From Pseudomonadota bacterium (GTDB taxonomy: Bacteria; Pseudomonadota; Alphaproteobacteria; Rhizobiales; Xanthobacteraceae): a stretch of DNA of 36,041 nt. The stretch is taken from NCBI GenBank assembly GCA_023451825.1, contig JAEXYA010000041.1, forward strand, positions 1 to 36,041, read 5' to 3'. A program made the position numbers and the translations under genes. The notes under the pieces were generated by a model. That model did not search any database and was not told the origin of the DNA. It worked only from the letters and a program-made list of their open reading frames with translations. Below are positions 1 through 7,871 of the stretch, in pieces. Positions within the stretch are counted from its first letter, which is position 1. The number at the start of each line of letters is the position of its first letter.

Positions 1-1209
1 ATCTTCCGGCGATATCAGGACGGCACGCGAAAACGCCTTCAGCAGCCCGCCTTTGGGTATCGCATTGGTGCCCGTCGGCTCGGAGAGCCGGACCTTGCCA
101 AAACTATCCTTCAATTTGGCCATCGGCGTTTCCAGCAGGTAGTAGGACAAGATCGACAGACCGATGGTGACGGCAAAAGCCAGTGCGACCATCAGGATCG
201 GCGCCTTGGCGCCATCGAGTGCGGCATCGTTGATGCCGAGATAGAACAGCACCGGCAGGTGAAACACATACATCGCATAGGACATCTGCCCCAGCTTGCG
301 CAGGATGGAAATCGACAGGATCGCCGTCATGATACGCTTCAGGATGCCGCGATCGAACACCATGGTCGCAACGAAGGAAACGCTCACCATCGCATAGGCG
401 ATCAGTGCGATGGTCCAGTAGACCGGCTGCGACGTGATGATACCGAGATTGCGCCCCATGCGATCGAGCGTCAGCACGACGATTGCCCCGACGAACAACG
501 CGACGCAGCGCCAGCCGCGCAGCGGCTGATTGTTGAACTCGCGTAGCGCCAGCCAGCCGCCGAGCGACAACGACAACATCCGGGTGAACAGCGACATATA
601 GACGACGTCGCCGGCCTCGCGCGGATCGTGATCGATGAAGATGACGGCCATCACCAGGCCGCTGGCAATGGCCAGCAGCGGCACGATCACGCCCGTGACG
701 CGATTGAGCAATCGCGCCGGCACCAGCAGGATCAGCAGCGGCCAGAAGAAATAGAACTGCTCTTCCACCGACAGCGACCAGGTGTGTTCGAGCGGGTTCG
801 GCACCGGATGCAGCGGGTGATAGAAATTGAATGTGTAGCTGAGCAGGCTGATCGTATCAGCCCGATTGAACGTGAAGATGAAGAGACAGGCGATGACGGT
901 CAGGTAGTAGACCGGGAAAATACGCAGCGCGCGGCGGATATAGAAATCCTTGAACGAGATGCGGCCGGTCTTGGCGCGTTCGCGCAGCAACAGACGGGTG
1001 ATGAAGAAGCCGGACATGACGAAAAAGATGTCGAGCGCGATATAGCCGACGCGCGACAACTGATTGATGTGCCAGATGGCGTTATAGATGCTGCTTTCGA
1101 GCACTTGCGGGCAGTGACTGAAGATCACCACCACCACGCCAATTCCGCGAAACCCGTCGAAGGCGGGGAATTTCTCCAGCCTTTTGCCTGCGGTCGCACT
1201 TTCTGACAT
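1..1209 (-). CDS. Acyltransferase family 3 (OafA/YrhL-like) membrane protein, 3' end cut off
   Basis: The frame is open from an ATG at 1209 down to the window edge, giving 403 codons without a stop, so the C-terminus is missing. The N-terminal stretch FDGFRGIGVVVVIFSH is the family signature, with the conserved Arg and the putative catalytic His. It is followed by a FFVMSGFFITRLLL segment, the HTWSLSVEEQFYFFWP motif and many hydrophobic helices. Family members are integral inner-membrane enzymes that O-acylate sugars of lipopolysaccharide, exopolysaccharide or Nod-factor-like glycans. The substrate cannot be told here. A GGGGA element lies about 7 bases before the ATG. No polysaccharide genes are visible in the window, though more could lie to the left. 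Confidence 0.9.
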   Translation of the reverse strand, partial: MSESATAGKRLEKFPAFDGFRGIGVVVVIFSHCPQVLESSIYNAIWHINQLSRVGYIALDIFFVMSGFFITRLLLRERAKTGRISFKDFYIRRALRIFPVYYLTVIACLFIFTFNRADTISLLSYTFNFYHPLHPVPNPLEHTWSLSVEEQFYFFWPLLILLVPARLLNRVTGVIVPLLAIASGLVMAVIFIDHDPREAGDVVYMSLFTRMLSLSLGGWLALREFNNQPLRGWRCVALFVGAIVVLTLDRMGRNLGIITSQPVYWTIALIAYAMVSVSFVATMVFDRGILKRIMTAILSISILRKLGQMSYAMYVFHLPVLFYLGINDAALDGAKAPILMVALAFAVTIGLSILSYYLLETPMAKLKDSFGKVRLSEPTGTNAIPKGGLLKAFSRAVLISPED

Positions 1210-1479
1210 CACCGATTCCCCGTTTTCGTTCGGGGATACCCAGCGCGCCGGCGGCAAGGGTAAAGGCCATTTACATGTCTACCACCTGACGGTGAAAGTC
1301 CGCTCTTAACGTGAATACGCGGTTACGTGGACGGTTTGGAGCGAATGGCAGGATGATGGCGCGACACGCAAATCGGGCGACGCGATGCCTTTCGGTTACC
1401 CCGCATTAAGCATCCCGCGCGAGGCTGGGAACGATCGAATTCGACTCAACTTGTTTCGACAAGTGTGAGGGGGACGGTG

Positions 1480-1686
1480 ATGACCCAGATCGAACATCTT
1501 CGCGAACAGGCGCAACGCGCCGAACGGCTGGCTCGCAACGTGCTGGATGCGGTGACAGTCGCCCGGCTATTGGAAGCATCGCAAGAGTATCGCCAACAGG
1601 CCGACCGCCTCGAGCAACGCGCCCGCTGCGGGACCGTGGCGCAGGAACCGATGTTGCCGATATCGGCGTGCCGGAAGATCGACTGA
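1480..1686 (+). CDS. Small hypothetical coiled-coil protein (68 aa)
   Basis: The ATG at 1480 follows a strong purine-rich ribosome site (GAGGGGG at 1468-1474). The product is short and charged, with heptad-like helical sequence through about residue 50 (EHLREQAQRAERLARNVLDAVTVARLLEAS, then EYRQQADRLEQRA). It has no signal peptide or membrane segment. Comparable small Ala/Arg/Glu-rich helical proteins are, from memory, common in Bradyrhizobium-type genomes; their function is unknown. An in-frame GTG at 1465 would add five residues but would sit on top of the ribosome site. The opposite strand has an overlapping open frame, which I regard as a shadow. Confidence 0.6.
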   Translation: MTQIEHLREQAQRAERLARNVLDAVTVARLLEASQEYRQQADRLEQRARCGTVAQEPMLPISACRKID

Positions 1687-1732
1687 GACGAGATACGTCG
1701 ATCCTGCGAGGTCACCAGCCTCTCCGTCCTCC

Positions 1733-2416
1733 TCATCGGTACCGGTCAGCTTTCGGGTCGAGTGGAATGCTGCGTTGTTCGAGGATCGCGATGACCTTCC
1801 GGTAGCGCCGCCGCGCCTCCCAATGCATGAGCTTCGGATCGGCGCGGAACAGCGAGGACTGAAACGTCGTCCCCAGATCGTCGACAGCCGTCGGATCTGC
1901 CCCCAATTCCAGCAAACGCACAACGCTCGCTGAATCCATCACGCTTGCGGCGTGTTTGAGCGGTCGACCGAGAGAGGAATCCGCATATTCAATATCGGCG
2001 CCACGTGCGATCAGCAGATCGCGGGTTTTCGGCCGTTTCGTATCGAGCGCATTGAAGATCGGCGTGCGGCGCATGCGATCGGCAATCGCGTTGGGATCGC
2101 CGCCATAATCAAGCAGCTTTTCGAGATAGCGCACATTCTCATGCTGTGCGGCCAGATGGACAGCAGTCGTTCCGTGCCAGGCGCGCGTGTTCGGATCGGC
2201 TCCGTTTTTCAGCAGATCCAAGAATGTGCCGTAGTCACTGGTGAGAATTGCCCTCAGCAGCGGTGTCTTGCCGTCTGCATCGGGCTCGCTCAGGTCCGCT
2301 CGAATGGGTGGTCGCCGGATTTCCTCCTGGGGCGTCCCGACAACAGCGCCGAGACCGGCAAGCGCGACGAGCACGCCGAGGATCACACCGATCTTCCAAA
2401 CCCCGCCGCTTCTCAC
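1733..2416 (-). CDS. Ankyrin-repeat protein with N-terminal membrane anchor or signal
   Basis: The product has 227 residues. Residues about 8-28 (IGVILGVLVALAGLGAVVG) form one hydrophobic segment, a signal peptide or an anchor, so the repeats probably face the periplasm. From about residue 48 there are four to five ankyrin repeats, recognisable by DGKTPLLRAI, GADPNTRAWHGTTAVHLAA, GGDPNAIADRMRRTPIFNAL, GADIEYADSSLGRPLKHAA and GADPTAVDDLG. Ankyrin repeats bind proteins and have no catalytic role of their own. The start is GTG, and it overlaps the stop of the upstream 161-aa gene as GTGA (2413-2416), which implies translational coupling. Ankyrin proteins are one of several immunity-type folds in polymorphic toxin loci, but no toxin is visible here. 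Confidence 0.8.
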   Translation of the reverse strand: MRSGGVWKIGVILGVLVALAGLGAVVGTPQEEIRRPPIRADLSEPDADGKTPLLRAILTSDYGTFLDLLKNGADPNTRAWHGTTAVHLAAQHENVRYLEKLLDYGGDPNAIADRMRRTPIFNALDTKRPKTRDLLIARGADIEYADSSLGRPLKHAASVMDSASVVRLLELGADPTAVDDLGTTFQSSLFRADPKLMHWEARRRYRKVIAILEQRSIPLDPKADRYR

Positions 2417-2898
2417 TGCAGGCCCCTCAGCGTCTTATAGCGCTCCAGCGTTCCCTTCAGCGGCGCGTGAAGTAGATCGCCATTGAGGCGCGGTGGCGGG
2501 CCATAACCAAAGCTGAATTTGTAGACTCCATCACGCTCGATCGTGATATCGACGATGGTCCATACCGCGTTGCCGCTCGCACGCATCGCGTCGCGCAACG
2601 CCAGAATTTTGGCTTTGGTCGCCATGCTTAGGCGAAAATCGAGATCCTCCAGCTCACCGCCGGGTTTGAACGCGAGCACAGCCGTCTGCGTGCTGGAGCG
2701 CCGCCCGTCGTCAACGAGCAATTCGGTATTCACGGCGATGTGGACCCATTCACGGTCTTCCCATTCGAAATCCTGAAGATCCGTTCGATCGGCGACCACG
2801 TTGTGCACGATGTCGTCCTGCAAGGCGACGATCCGCGAAGGCGCATCCGAAGACTTGGTGCGGTCTCTGCGCAGGGCGGCCATCAGACGCTTGAACAT
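2413..2898 (-). CDS. Unrecognised 161-aa protein coupled to the ankyrin gene
   Basis: The start is set at the ATG at 2898, which follows an AGGAGGTG ribosome site by two to three bases. An in-frame start at 2985 is possible but has no comparable site. The product is soluble with no signal peptide. It has an alternating strand-like pattern (WVHIAVNTELLVDDG, QTAVLAFKPGGELEDLDFRLS, VWTIVDITIERDGVYKFSFGYG) ending in a PPPRLNGDLL motif. The order of strands and the late aromatic/Gly/Pro segment distantly recall YezG/DUF600-type immunity proteins, but I cannot assign it. It heads a two-gene unit with the ankyrin protein. Confidence 0.7.
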   Translation of the reverse strand: MFKRLMAALRRDRTKSSDAPSRIVALQDDIVHNVVADRTDLQDFEWEDREWVHIAVNTELLVDDGRRSSTQTAVLAFKPGGELEDLDFRLSMATKAKILALRDAMRASGNAVWTIVDITIERDGVYKFSFGYGPPPRLNGDLLHAPLKGTLERYKTLRGLQ

Positions 2899-3157
2899 CA
2901 CACCTCCTCTCGTTGTTCGCGGCGCTGCGGATGAAAATGAATCGGGACGCAGCGACATGACGCAAATCGTATCCCGAGCGGACATTTGAACACGCTTTAT
3001 TTGTGGCGACGTGCGCGATCAGAAACAGCGCGCGCTAAAAAGCCGCAGGCTGGATGTGTGAGACAAGCTGCGCTATCGCAGTCACATCATTGCATGCCCC
3101 GAAATCAAAGACGTGGGACGATGACATGCTGCGTCGATCGCACAATGGAGCCTATGC

Positions 3158-4756
3158 GTGAGATTGGCCCTGACAATTTTTCTTCTCGTCTCTGCGTTGT
3201 CCGTCCCCGCGCGCGCCGATAGCGCAAAGGAGCTTTCGGAAGGTCTGGGTAAAGTCGTCGGAGCCTTCACGGCCACCGAGCTGTATGTCGAGCACTGCAA
3301 TCGGAAAGACACTGCCAAGGCCGCATCGCACCGCGATGTCCTTGCGGGATGGTCGTATGGCAATAAACGCGCGAATTACGACCGGCTGATACAGGGCCTT
3401 CAGGCGCGCATGCCCGACCTTGCAGCGCAGCTCGCGCGTGAACGCCGGCGTCTGGCCGATCTGATTGCGCAAGAGATCGCAACCCATCCCGCGCGATGCG
3501 GTGATCTGCACGCCTTCTTCAAGGACAACAAGCAGCTCTCGGTGGGCACGCAGGTGTCCCGGCTGACACGCATGGCCGCACGCCTCGGCATCGACATCCC
3601 CGAAGCGGCGGAGATCTTGCCCGCCGCGAAGTCAGTTGAGAGCTCAAAAATCCTGAGACTGGCCGCCTTGTCTGCACGCCTGGAAACCAGGATGAGTGAA
3701 ATCGGCAGCAAAGAAGGTGGCCGTCGCATGTCCGACCTGAGCCGCGCACGAGAGGATCATGCCAAGAACTGGCTCGCCGCCGACGGCATGCAGGTTCTGT
3801 TCGGCCGCGTCACGGCAAAGGATGAATTGCGCGAATGGCGCGGCGACCAGCAATCCGCGTTCAAGGCCGAATGCAGCAGCTTCGTCAACGAGGCCCATCA
3901 GCAACGGATGGCCGCGGCAACAAATCAGGACCGGGTTGTTGTGGGTAGGCCTCGCTCCGTGCTCGACGCCCATATCGGTGGCAAGCTCAAGCTCGACAGA
4001 TGCAGCGTCTTCACCGTGCAGGAGACGGGTCGCCCCTTTGTCGAGGAAGACGACAAAGCCGGGTTGATGCCGCGCCCGCTCGAGGAAAGCGAGGCCTATG
4101 CGGGACCGAACATGGGCATCACGCTCAGCCAGATCGACCGTGTCCTCTATGAATCCAGCTTCAACAATCGGATGGACGGTTTTGGAAATGGCTATGTCGA
4201 CCGCAAGGAAAATATCTACGTGCTGCTACGCGACGGCACCGCCTATCGGCACGACTGGAGCTTCCCTTTCACCGATCTCGCCATCAATCGCTCGAAGGCG
4301 CGGGAGCCGGAGCGCTGGTTCACCTGGCGTGAGCGCGGCGGCCAAGTGACGTTGACCGGGAGCGGCGACAACAACGAGAGCCGAACCGTCGAGATCGACA
4401 AGGCGCAAAAGTTACGCCCGATGCGCCTCCAGTCCCTGCAGGCATCCTATTATTATCTGCAAATCGGAATGGGCGGCCGACGGCAGGACCGCCGCTACAG
4501 ATTCGCCGCGGACGGAACGCTTGTCTATCATCGCAGCGGCTTCGTAGCGGGTAACGTTGCGACGAGCTACATTATCGTCAGCGGTCCCGCTGAGAAAGAC
4601 GTCACCGCGCGTTACCGCTTCGAGAATTATGCCCTTGTGATCGAGCGCGACGGCGAGATCGAGCGCCATTTCTTTGCGGTGCCCGAGAGCGCGAACGGCG
4701 CATTGCCCGATACGGTCATCGTCCGCGGGAAGGCCTACTGGCTGGACAAGAAATGA
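3158..4756 (+). CDS. Secreted hypothetical protein (532 aa)
   Basis: The start is GTG at 3158, where a clean signal peptide begins: MRLALTIFLLVSALSVPARA, with cleavage probably before DSAK. The mature protein therefore lies in the periplasm or beyond. The N-terminal half (to about residue 240) is helical and charged, with paired Cys (about residues 47 and 113) and later Cys that could form disulphides. The C-terminal half (about 310-532) looks beta-rich, with strand-turn patterns such as YVLLRDGTAYRHDWSF, QVTLTGSGDN and VIVRGKAYWLDKK. I recognise no domain or catalytic motif. It is divergent from the 161-aa/ankyrin pair across 259 bp with no gene. Confidence 0.8.
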   Translation: MRLALTIFLLVSALSVPARADSAKELSEGLGKVVGAFTATELYVEHCNRKDTAKAASHRDVLAGWSYGNKRANYDRLIQGLQARMPDLAAQLARERRRLADLIAQEIATHPARCGDLHAFFKDNKQLSVGTQVSRLTRMAARLGIDIPEAAEILPAAKSVESSKILRLAALSARLETRMSEIGSKEGGRRMSDLSRAREDHAKNWLAADGMQVLFGRVTAKDELREWRGDQQSAFKAECSSFVNEAHQQRMAAATNQDRVVVGRPRSVLDAHIGGKLKLDRCSVFTVQETGRPFVEEDDKAGLMPRPLEESEAYAGPNMGITLSQIDRVLYESSFNNRMDGFGNGYVDRKENIYVLLRDGTAYRHDWSFPFTDLAINRSKAREPERWFTWRERGGQVTLTGSGDNNESRTVEIDKAQKLRPMRLQSLQASYYYLQIGMGGRRQDRRYRFAADGTLVYHRSGFVAGNVATSYIIVSGPAEKDVTARYRFENYALVIERDGEIERHFFAVPESANGALPDTVIVRGKAYWLDKK

Positions 4757-4792
4757 AGAGGCAGCGCCGGAACAGAAGTTCCGAAAATCAGG

Positions 4793-4834
4793 CCACCAAA
4801 CCAAACATCTGAGAATGTTGGGGGATTTTGGTGG
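4793..4834 (+). terminator. Possible nested terminator hairpin after the secreted protein gene
   Basis: CCACCAAA (4793-4800) can pair with TTTGGTGG (4827-4834), enclosing an inner imperfect stem CCAAACAT/ATGTTGG (4801-4821). The distance from the stop at 4756 fits a terminator for the rightward gene. The right arm overlaps the 3' end of the leftward tRNA gene, and there is no clean U-tract. This assignment is weak. Confidence 0.3.
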
Positions 4835-4904
4835 GCGCACTAGGGCTCGAACCTAGGACCCGATGATTAAGAGTCATCTGCTCTACCAACTGAGCTATGC
4901 GCCC
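4829..4904 (-). tRNA. tRNA-Lys (anticodon CUU)
   Basis: Read leftward, the 76-nt element folds as a full cloverleaf. The acceptor stem is GGGCGCA/TGCGCCC, and the D arm contains AGCTCAGTTGGTAGAGC. The anticodon stem is GATGA/TCATC around loop CTCTTAA, which gives anticodon CTT. The T arm contains GGTTCGAGCCC, and discriminator A is followed by an encoded CCA (4831-4829). It reads lysine codon AAG. It sits alone, with no other tRNA in the window, and no integration scar is seen beside it. Confidence 0.97.
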
Positions 4905-5015
4905 GGATCCAATCCGGATATCCCCGCGGGGACGGCTGCGTGTACCAAAGCCCCCCCAGGATGTCCAGCGACGTCGTCATAAAAAATGCATCGAATTTCG
5001 CTTTTGCGAAAATTT

Positions 5016-5046
5016 GGAAAAGCCGCCGGGATTCAGCGGCTTTTCC
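5016..5046 (-). terminator. Rho-independent terminator of the LTXXQ gene
   Basis: An 11-bp perfect stem GGAAAAGCCGC/GCGGCTTTTCC surrounds a 9-base loop, 30 bp beyond the stop at 5077. In the leftward direction it is followed by AAATTTTC. A second hairpin, TTTCGC-AAAA-GCGAAA, lies directly after at about 4996-5013, so this may be a tandem terminator. The A/T-rich base of the stem means it could also work rightward. Confidence 0.75.
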
Positions 5047-5076
5047 GTCAATGTGGCAGTGGAAAACTGATACGGC

Positions 5077-5709
5077 TCAGAGCCGTTCCGCGCCCTGCGG
5101 ATCATCCTGGCCGAATCCGCGTCCACCAGGACCGCGATCGTCGAAACCGGGACGGTCAAAGCCCTGTCCTTCGAAATTGCCGCGTTCAAAACCGCCCGGG
5201 CCAAAACCCGGCGGACGCGGGCCGCGATGACGCCAGCCCTCACTGTCGCCGAACCGATGGCCCATATGGGTCAGCACGGCGAGACGGCGCTTCTGGCCAT
5301 CGTCGAGGGTCTTGTAGAGCGGGTCCGCGGCCTCCGCGATCTTCTTCATCGCGGCAGCGGTCGCAGCCATGGTGTCGGCACGCTTTTGCAGGCGTTCGAC
5401 GGGATTGGCTGGCGTGTCGTTGCTTGCGCCCTCCCGCGCCTTGCGCTCTGCCATGCGCGCATTGGCGCGGTCGATGCGCAGCTTGGCGAAATCGCGCACC
5501 GACGTCTCCACCGCCGGCCAGAGCTTCTCCTGATCGGGCGTCAGTTTCAGCCCGGCCTTCACCGCGGCGATGCGTGCATCGGCGAATGCGGCGCGGTCTT
5601 CGGGATTGATCCGCATCTGATAATGATTCCACGGACGATGCTGGGCATAGACCGCGGTGGATCCAGCGATCACCGCGACAGCGGCACCGGCGAGCAATAG
5701 CTTCTTCAT
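5077..5709 (-). CDS. LTXXQ-motif (Spy/CpxP-like) periplasmic protein
   Basis: The start is the ATG at 5709, behind an AAAGGAGG ribosome site; an upstream in-frame start is not supported. Residues 1-22 form a signal peptide ending AVYAQ. LTPDQ at 56-60 matches the LTXXQ motif of the Spy/CpxP superfamily, whose members are helical periplasmic chaperones or envelope-stress sensors. A helical core runs to about residue 150. After about residue 155 the tail becomes low-complexity, rich in Gly, Phe, Pro, Asp and Arg (repeats like GFDRPGF and GGFERGNF), and is probably disordered. Similar LTXXQ proteins are frequent in Bradyrhizobium relatives. The exact client or signal is unknown. Confidence 0.85.
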   Translation of the reverse strand: MKKLLLAGAAVAVIAGSTAVYAQHRPWNHYQMRINPEDRAAFADARIAAVKAGLKLTPDQEKLWPAVETSVRDFAKLRIDRANARMAERKAREGASNDTPANPVERLQKRADTMAATAAAMKKIAEAADPLYKTLDDGQKRRLAVLTHMGHRFGDSEGWRHRGPRPPGFGPGGFERGNFEGQGFDRPGFDDRGPGGRGFGQDDPQGAERL

Positions 5710-5815
5710 GGCAACCTCCTTTGAAAGAGCATGCATGGAAGATGCGCGCCGCGCCCCCGCGCTTCAACTTACGCTTTGGCCATATGATGTCGCGATATTG
5801 CTGCTGCCGCGGGCG

Positions 5816-7141
5816 CTACAGCATCCCCAATGTCCGCGGCAGCCACAGCGACAGTTCCGGCACATAGGTGATGATGCCAAGGAAGATCAGCAGCGTGACC
5901 AGCCAGGGCAGCACGGCGATGGAGAGCTCGGTGATCCCCATCTTGGCGATGCCGGAGGCCACATAGAGATTGAGGCCGACGGGCGGATGGCACATGCCGA
6001 TTTCCATGTTCACCACCAGGATGATGCCGAAATGCACGGGGTGAATGCCGAGCTTCACGGCGATCGGATACAGCAGCGGCGCCATGATCAGCACGATGGA
6101 CGACGGCTCCATCACATTGCCCGCGAGCAGCAGCAGGAGATTCACCAGCAGCAGGAAGGTGATCCAGTTGATGCCTGAATCGGTGATCCAGGCCGACATC
6201 TGCTGCGGGATCTGTTCCGAGGTCATCAGGAACGAGAACAGCACCGCATTGGTGACGATGTAGAGGATCATCGCGCTCATATTGGCCGAGGCAAGCAGCA
6301 CCTTCGGCACGTCCTTCCAGGCGAGATCGCGATAGATGAACATCTCGATCAGGAAGGCATAGACCGCGCTCATGGCCGCCGCTTCGGTCGGCGTGAACCA
6401 GCCGAGATAGATGCCGCCGAGCACCACCACGATCAGCGAGATGCCCCAGCTCGAGTCCTTCAGGGCGTGCCATGCCTCGCCCCATGTCGCCGTTTTCACG
6501 CGGGGATAATTGTTCTTCCACGCGCGATACCAGGTGGTGGCCGACAGCATGATCGCCAGAATGAGGCCGGGAATCATGCCCGCCATGAACAGCTGGCCGA
6601 CCGAGGCGGACGACACACGCTGGCCGTCGGGGCCGAAATAAACGGCGCCGGATGTGGAGACCGCAAAGATCACCATGATGATCGAGGGCGGGATGAGATT
6701 GCCGAGCGCGCCGCCGGTGACGATGACGCCGGCCGCGAAACGCTTGGGGTAACCGACCGAGAGCATCGCCGGCAGCATGATCGAACCGATCGCCACCACC
6801 GTGGCCGGCGACGAGCCGGACACGGCCGAGAACAGCGCGGCCGCCATGGTGGCTGCGATGCCGAGGCCGCCATGCCAGTGGCCGATCATGGTGCGGGCAA
6901 ATTCGATCATGCGCCGCGCCACACCGCCATGGGTGAGGAAATTGCCGGCGAGAATGAAGAACGGGATCGCCATGATCTCGAACTTCTCGATGCCGGTGAA
7001 GAGCTTCAGCGCCACGGATTCGATCGGCACTGAGGTGAGGAAGAACAGATAGGACAGCACCGTGAGGCCGAGCGCGATGGAGATCGGCATGCCCGTCAGC
7101 ATCAAGACGACGAGCAGCCCGAAAATGATCATGGCGCTCAT
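5816..7141 (-). CDS. dctM: TRAP transporter large permease, DctM
   Basis: At 441 residues, with roughly 12 hydrophobic helices, this is normal for the DctM subunit, the channel-forming part of tripartite ATP-independent periplasmic transporters that use the Na+ gradient. Typical stretches are IPFFILAGNFLTHGGVARR, FSAVSGSSPATVVAIGS, GNLIPPSIIMVIFA, GWFTPTEAAAMSAVYAF and NMEIGMCHPPVGLNLYVA. Its ATG overlaps the dctQ stop as ATGA (7138-7141), so the two are coupled. The neighbouring dctP points to C4-dicarboxylates such as succinate, malate and fumarate as substrate. A long open frame in another register over the same bases is a GC-rich shadow. Confidence 0.95.
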   Translation of the reverse strand: MSAMIIFGLLVVLMLTGMPISIALGLTVLSYLFFLTSVPIESVALKLFTGIEKFEIMAIPFFILAGNFLTHGGVARRMIEFARTMIGHWHGGLGIAATMAAALFSAVSGSSPATVVAIGSIMLPAMLSVGYPKRFAAGVIVTGGALGNLIPPSIIMVIFAVSTSGAVYFGPDGQRVSSASVGQLFMAGMIPGLILAIMLSATTWYRAWKNNYPRVKTATWGEAWHALKDSSWGISLIVVVLGGIYLGWFTPTEAAAMSAVYAFLIEMFIYRDLAWKDVPKVLLASANMSAMILYIVTNAVLFSFLMTSEQIPQQMSAWITDSGINWITFLLLVNLLLLLAGNVMEPSSIVLIMAPLLYPIAVKLGIHPVHFGIILVVNMEIGMCHPPVGLNLYVASGIAKMGITELSIAVLPWLVTLLIFLGIITYVPELSLWLPRTLGML

Positions 7142-7719
7142 CGGACGATCCTCGCAGCTTCAGCCGCAGCCAGTTCGGGATCGAGCCCGTCCACATCGGT
7201 TTCATCGTGATGCGGCAGCTCGCCGGTGCGCCAGAAGCTCACCGCCACCTGCAGGAAGCGGAAGCACATGAGGTAAGAACCGAGCGGGACGCAGAGATAG
7301 ATGATCCAGCTCGGCAACTCGAGATCGGGCGTCACCTGGTCGGTGTGATAGAGGCCATGGACGAATTTTGCGCCCATCGAGCCCACCACGAAGGTGAACA
7401 GCGCGCCGCAAAGCAGGCTGAACAGCACCGTCGCCTTGCGCTTTGCCGGTGACAATTTGTTGACCAGCACATCGACGCCGACATGGATGCCCGTGCGCAC
7501 GCCGTAAGCCGCGCCGAATTTCGCCATCCAGACGAACATGAAGATGCAGAGCTCCTGCGCCCAGGAGAGATTGATGGGGAAGAGATACGGGTAGAAGAAC
7601 GGGATGGTGACGAGATAGCGATGCATCACCGCCACGAAAATGATCAATGTGGCGCCAGCGATTAGCACCGTGATCAGCAGCTCCTCGAGTCGATCGAGGA
7701 TGCGTAACAAGAACCTCAC
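7138..7719 (-). CDS. dctQ: TRAP transporter small permease, DctQ
   Basis: This is the four-helix small membrane subunit that pairs with DctM. Four hydrophobic segments are visible (LLITVLIAGATLIIFVAVM; LSWAQELCIFMFVWMAKFG; VLFSLLCGALFTFVVGSM; IIYLCVPLGSYLMCFRFL), along with the conserved WAQEL and GIHVGVDVL. I chose the GTG at 7719, which follows AAGGGGA by seven bases. A GTG at 7743 would add eight residues but lacks a site. The C-terminal 30 residues are acidic and cytoplasmic. It lies between dctP, with a palindromic repeat in the gap, and dctM, which it overlaps. Confidence 0.93.
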   Translation of the reverse strand: MRFLLRILDRLEELLITVLIAGATLIIFVAVMHRYLVTIPFFYPYLFPINLSWAQELCIFMFVWMAKFGAAYGVRTGIHVGVDVLVNKLSPAKRKATVLFSLLCGALFTFVVGSMGAKFVHGLYHTDQVTPDLELPSWIIYLCVPLGSYLMCFRFLQVAVSFWRTGELPHHDETDVDGLDPELAAAEAARIVR

Positions 7720-7747
7720 CGCTATGTCCCCTTCCCCACACACGCCG

Positions 7748-7852
7748 CCCTCATGGTGAGGAGCGCGCCTCTTGGCGCGCGTCTCGAACCATGCGTGTTA
7801 CACTCCCTCGCCCTTCGAGACGCGGCCAAGAGGCCGCTCCTCAGGGTGAGGG
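7748..7852 (-). repeat. Palindromic repeat, family A, between dctP and dctQ
   Basis: The arms read CCCTCATGGTGAGGAG and CTCCTCAGGGTGAGGG, with inner matches GTCTCGAACCATG and CTTCGAGACGCGGCC. Other copies lie at 20235-20343, 31390-31496 and 33637-33743. It starts about 20 bp after the dctP stop, inside the dctPQM operon. A stable hairpin there could protect the dctP mRNA and favour binding-protein excess; that role is inferred. Confidence 0.85.
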
Positions 7853-7871
7853 TGTTGGTGTTTGTTGCGAA

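Noticed and set aside
1428..1455. EcfG-type general stress promoter (GGAAC) before the 68-aa gene
   Set aside because: A GGAAC box is present, but no CGTT box lies at the required distance.
2986..3222. 78-aa rightward open frame
   Set aside because: It overlaps the signal-peptide start of the secreted protein and lacks a ribosome site or recognisable content.
4829..4904. Integration site at tRNA-Lys
   Set aside because: No integrase, no duplicated tRNA 3' end and no composition shift beside the tRNA.
5769..7205. 478-aa leftward frame overlapping dctM in another register
   Set aside because: His/Arg-rich composition with no domain; dctM in the adjacent frame is certain.
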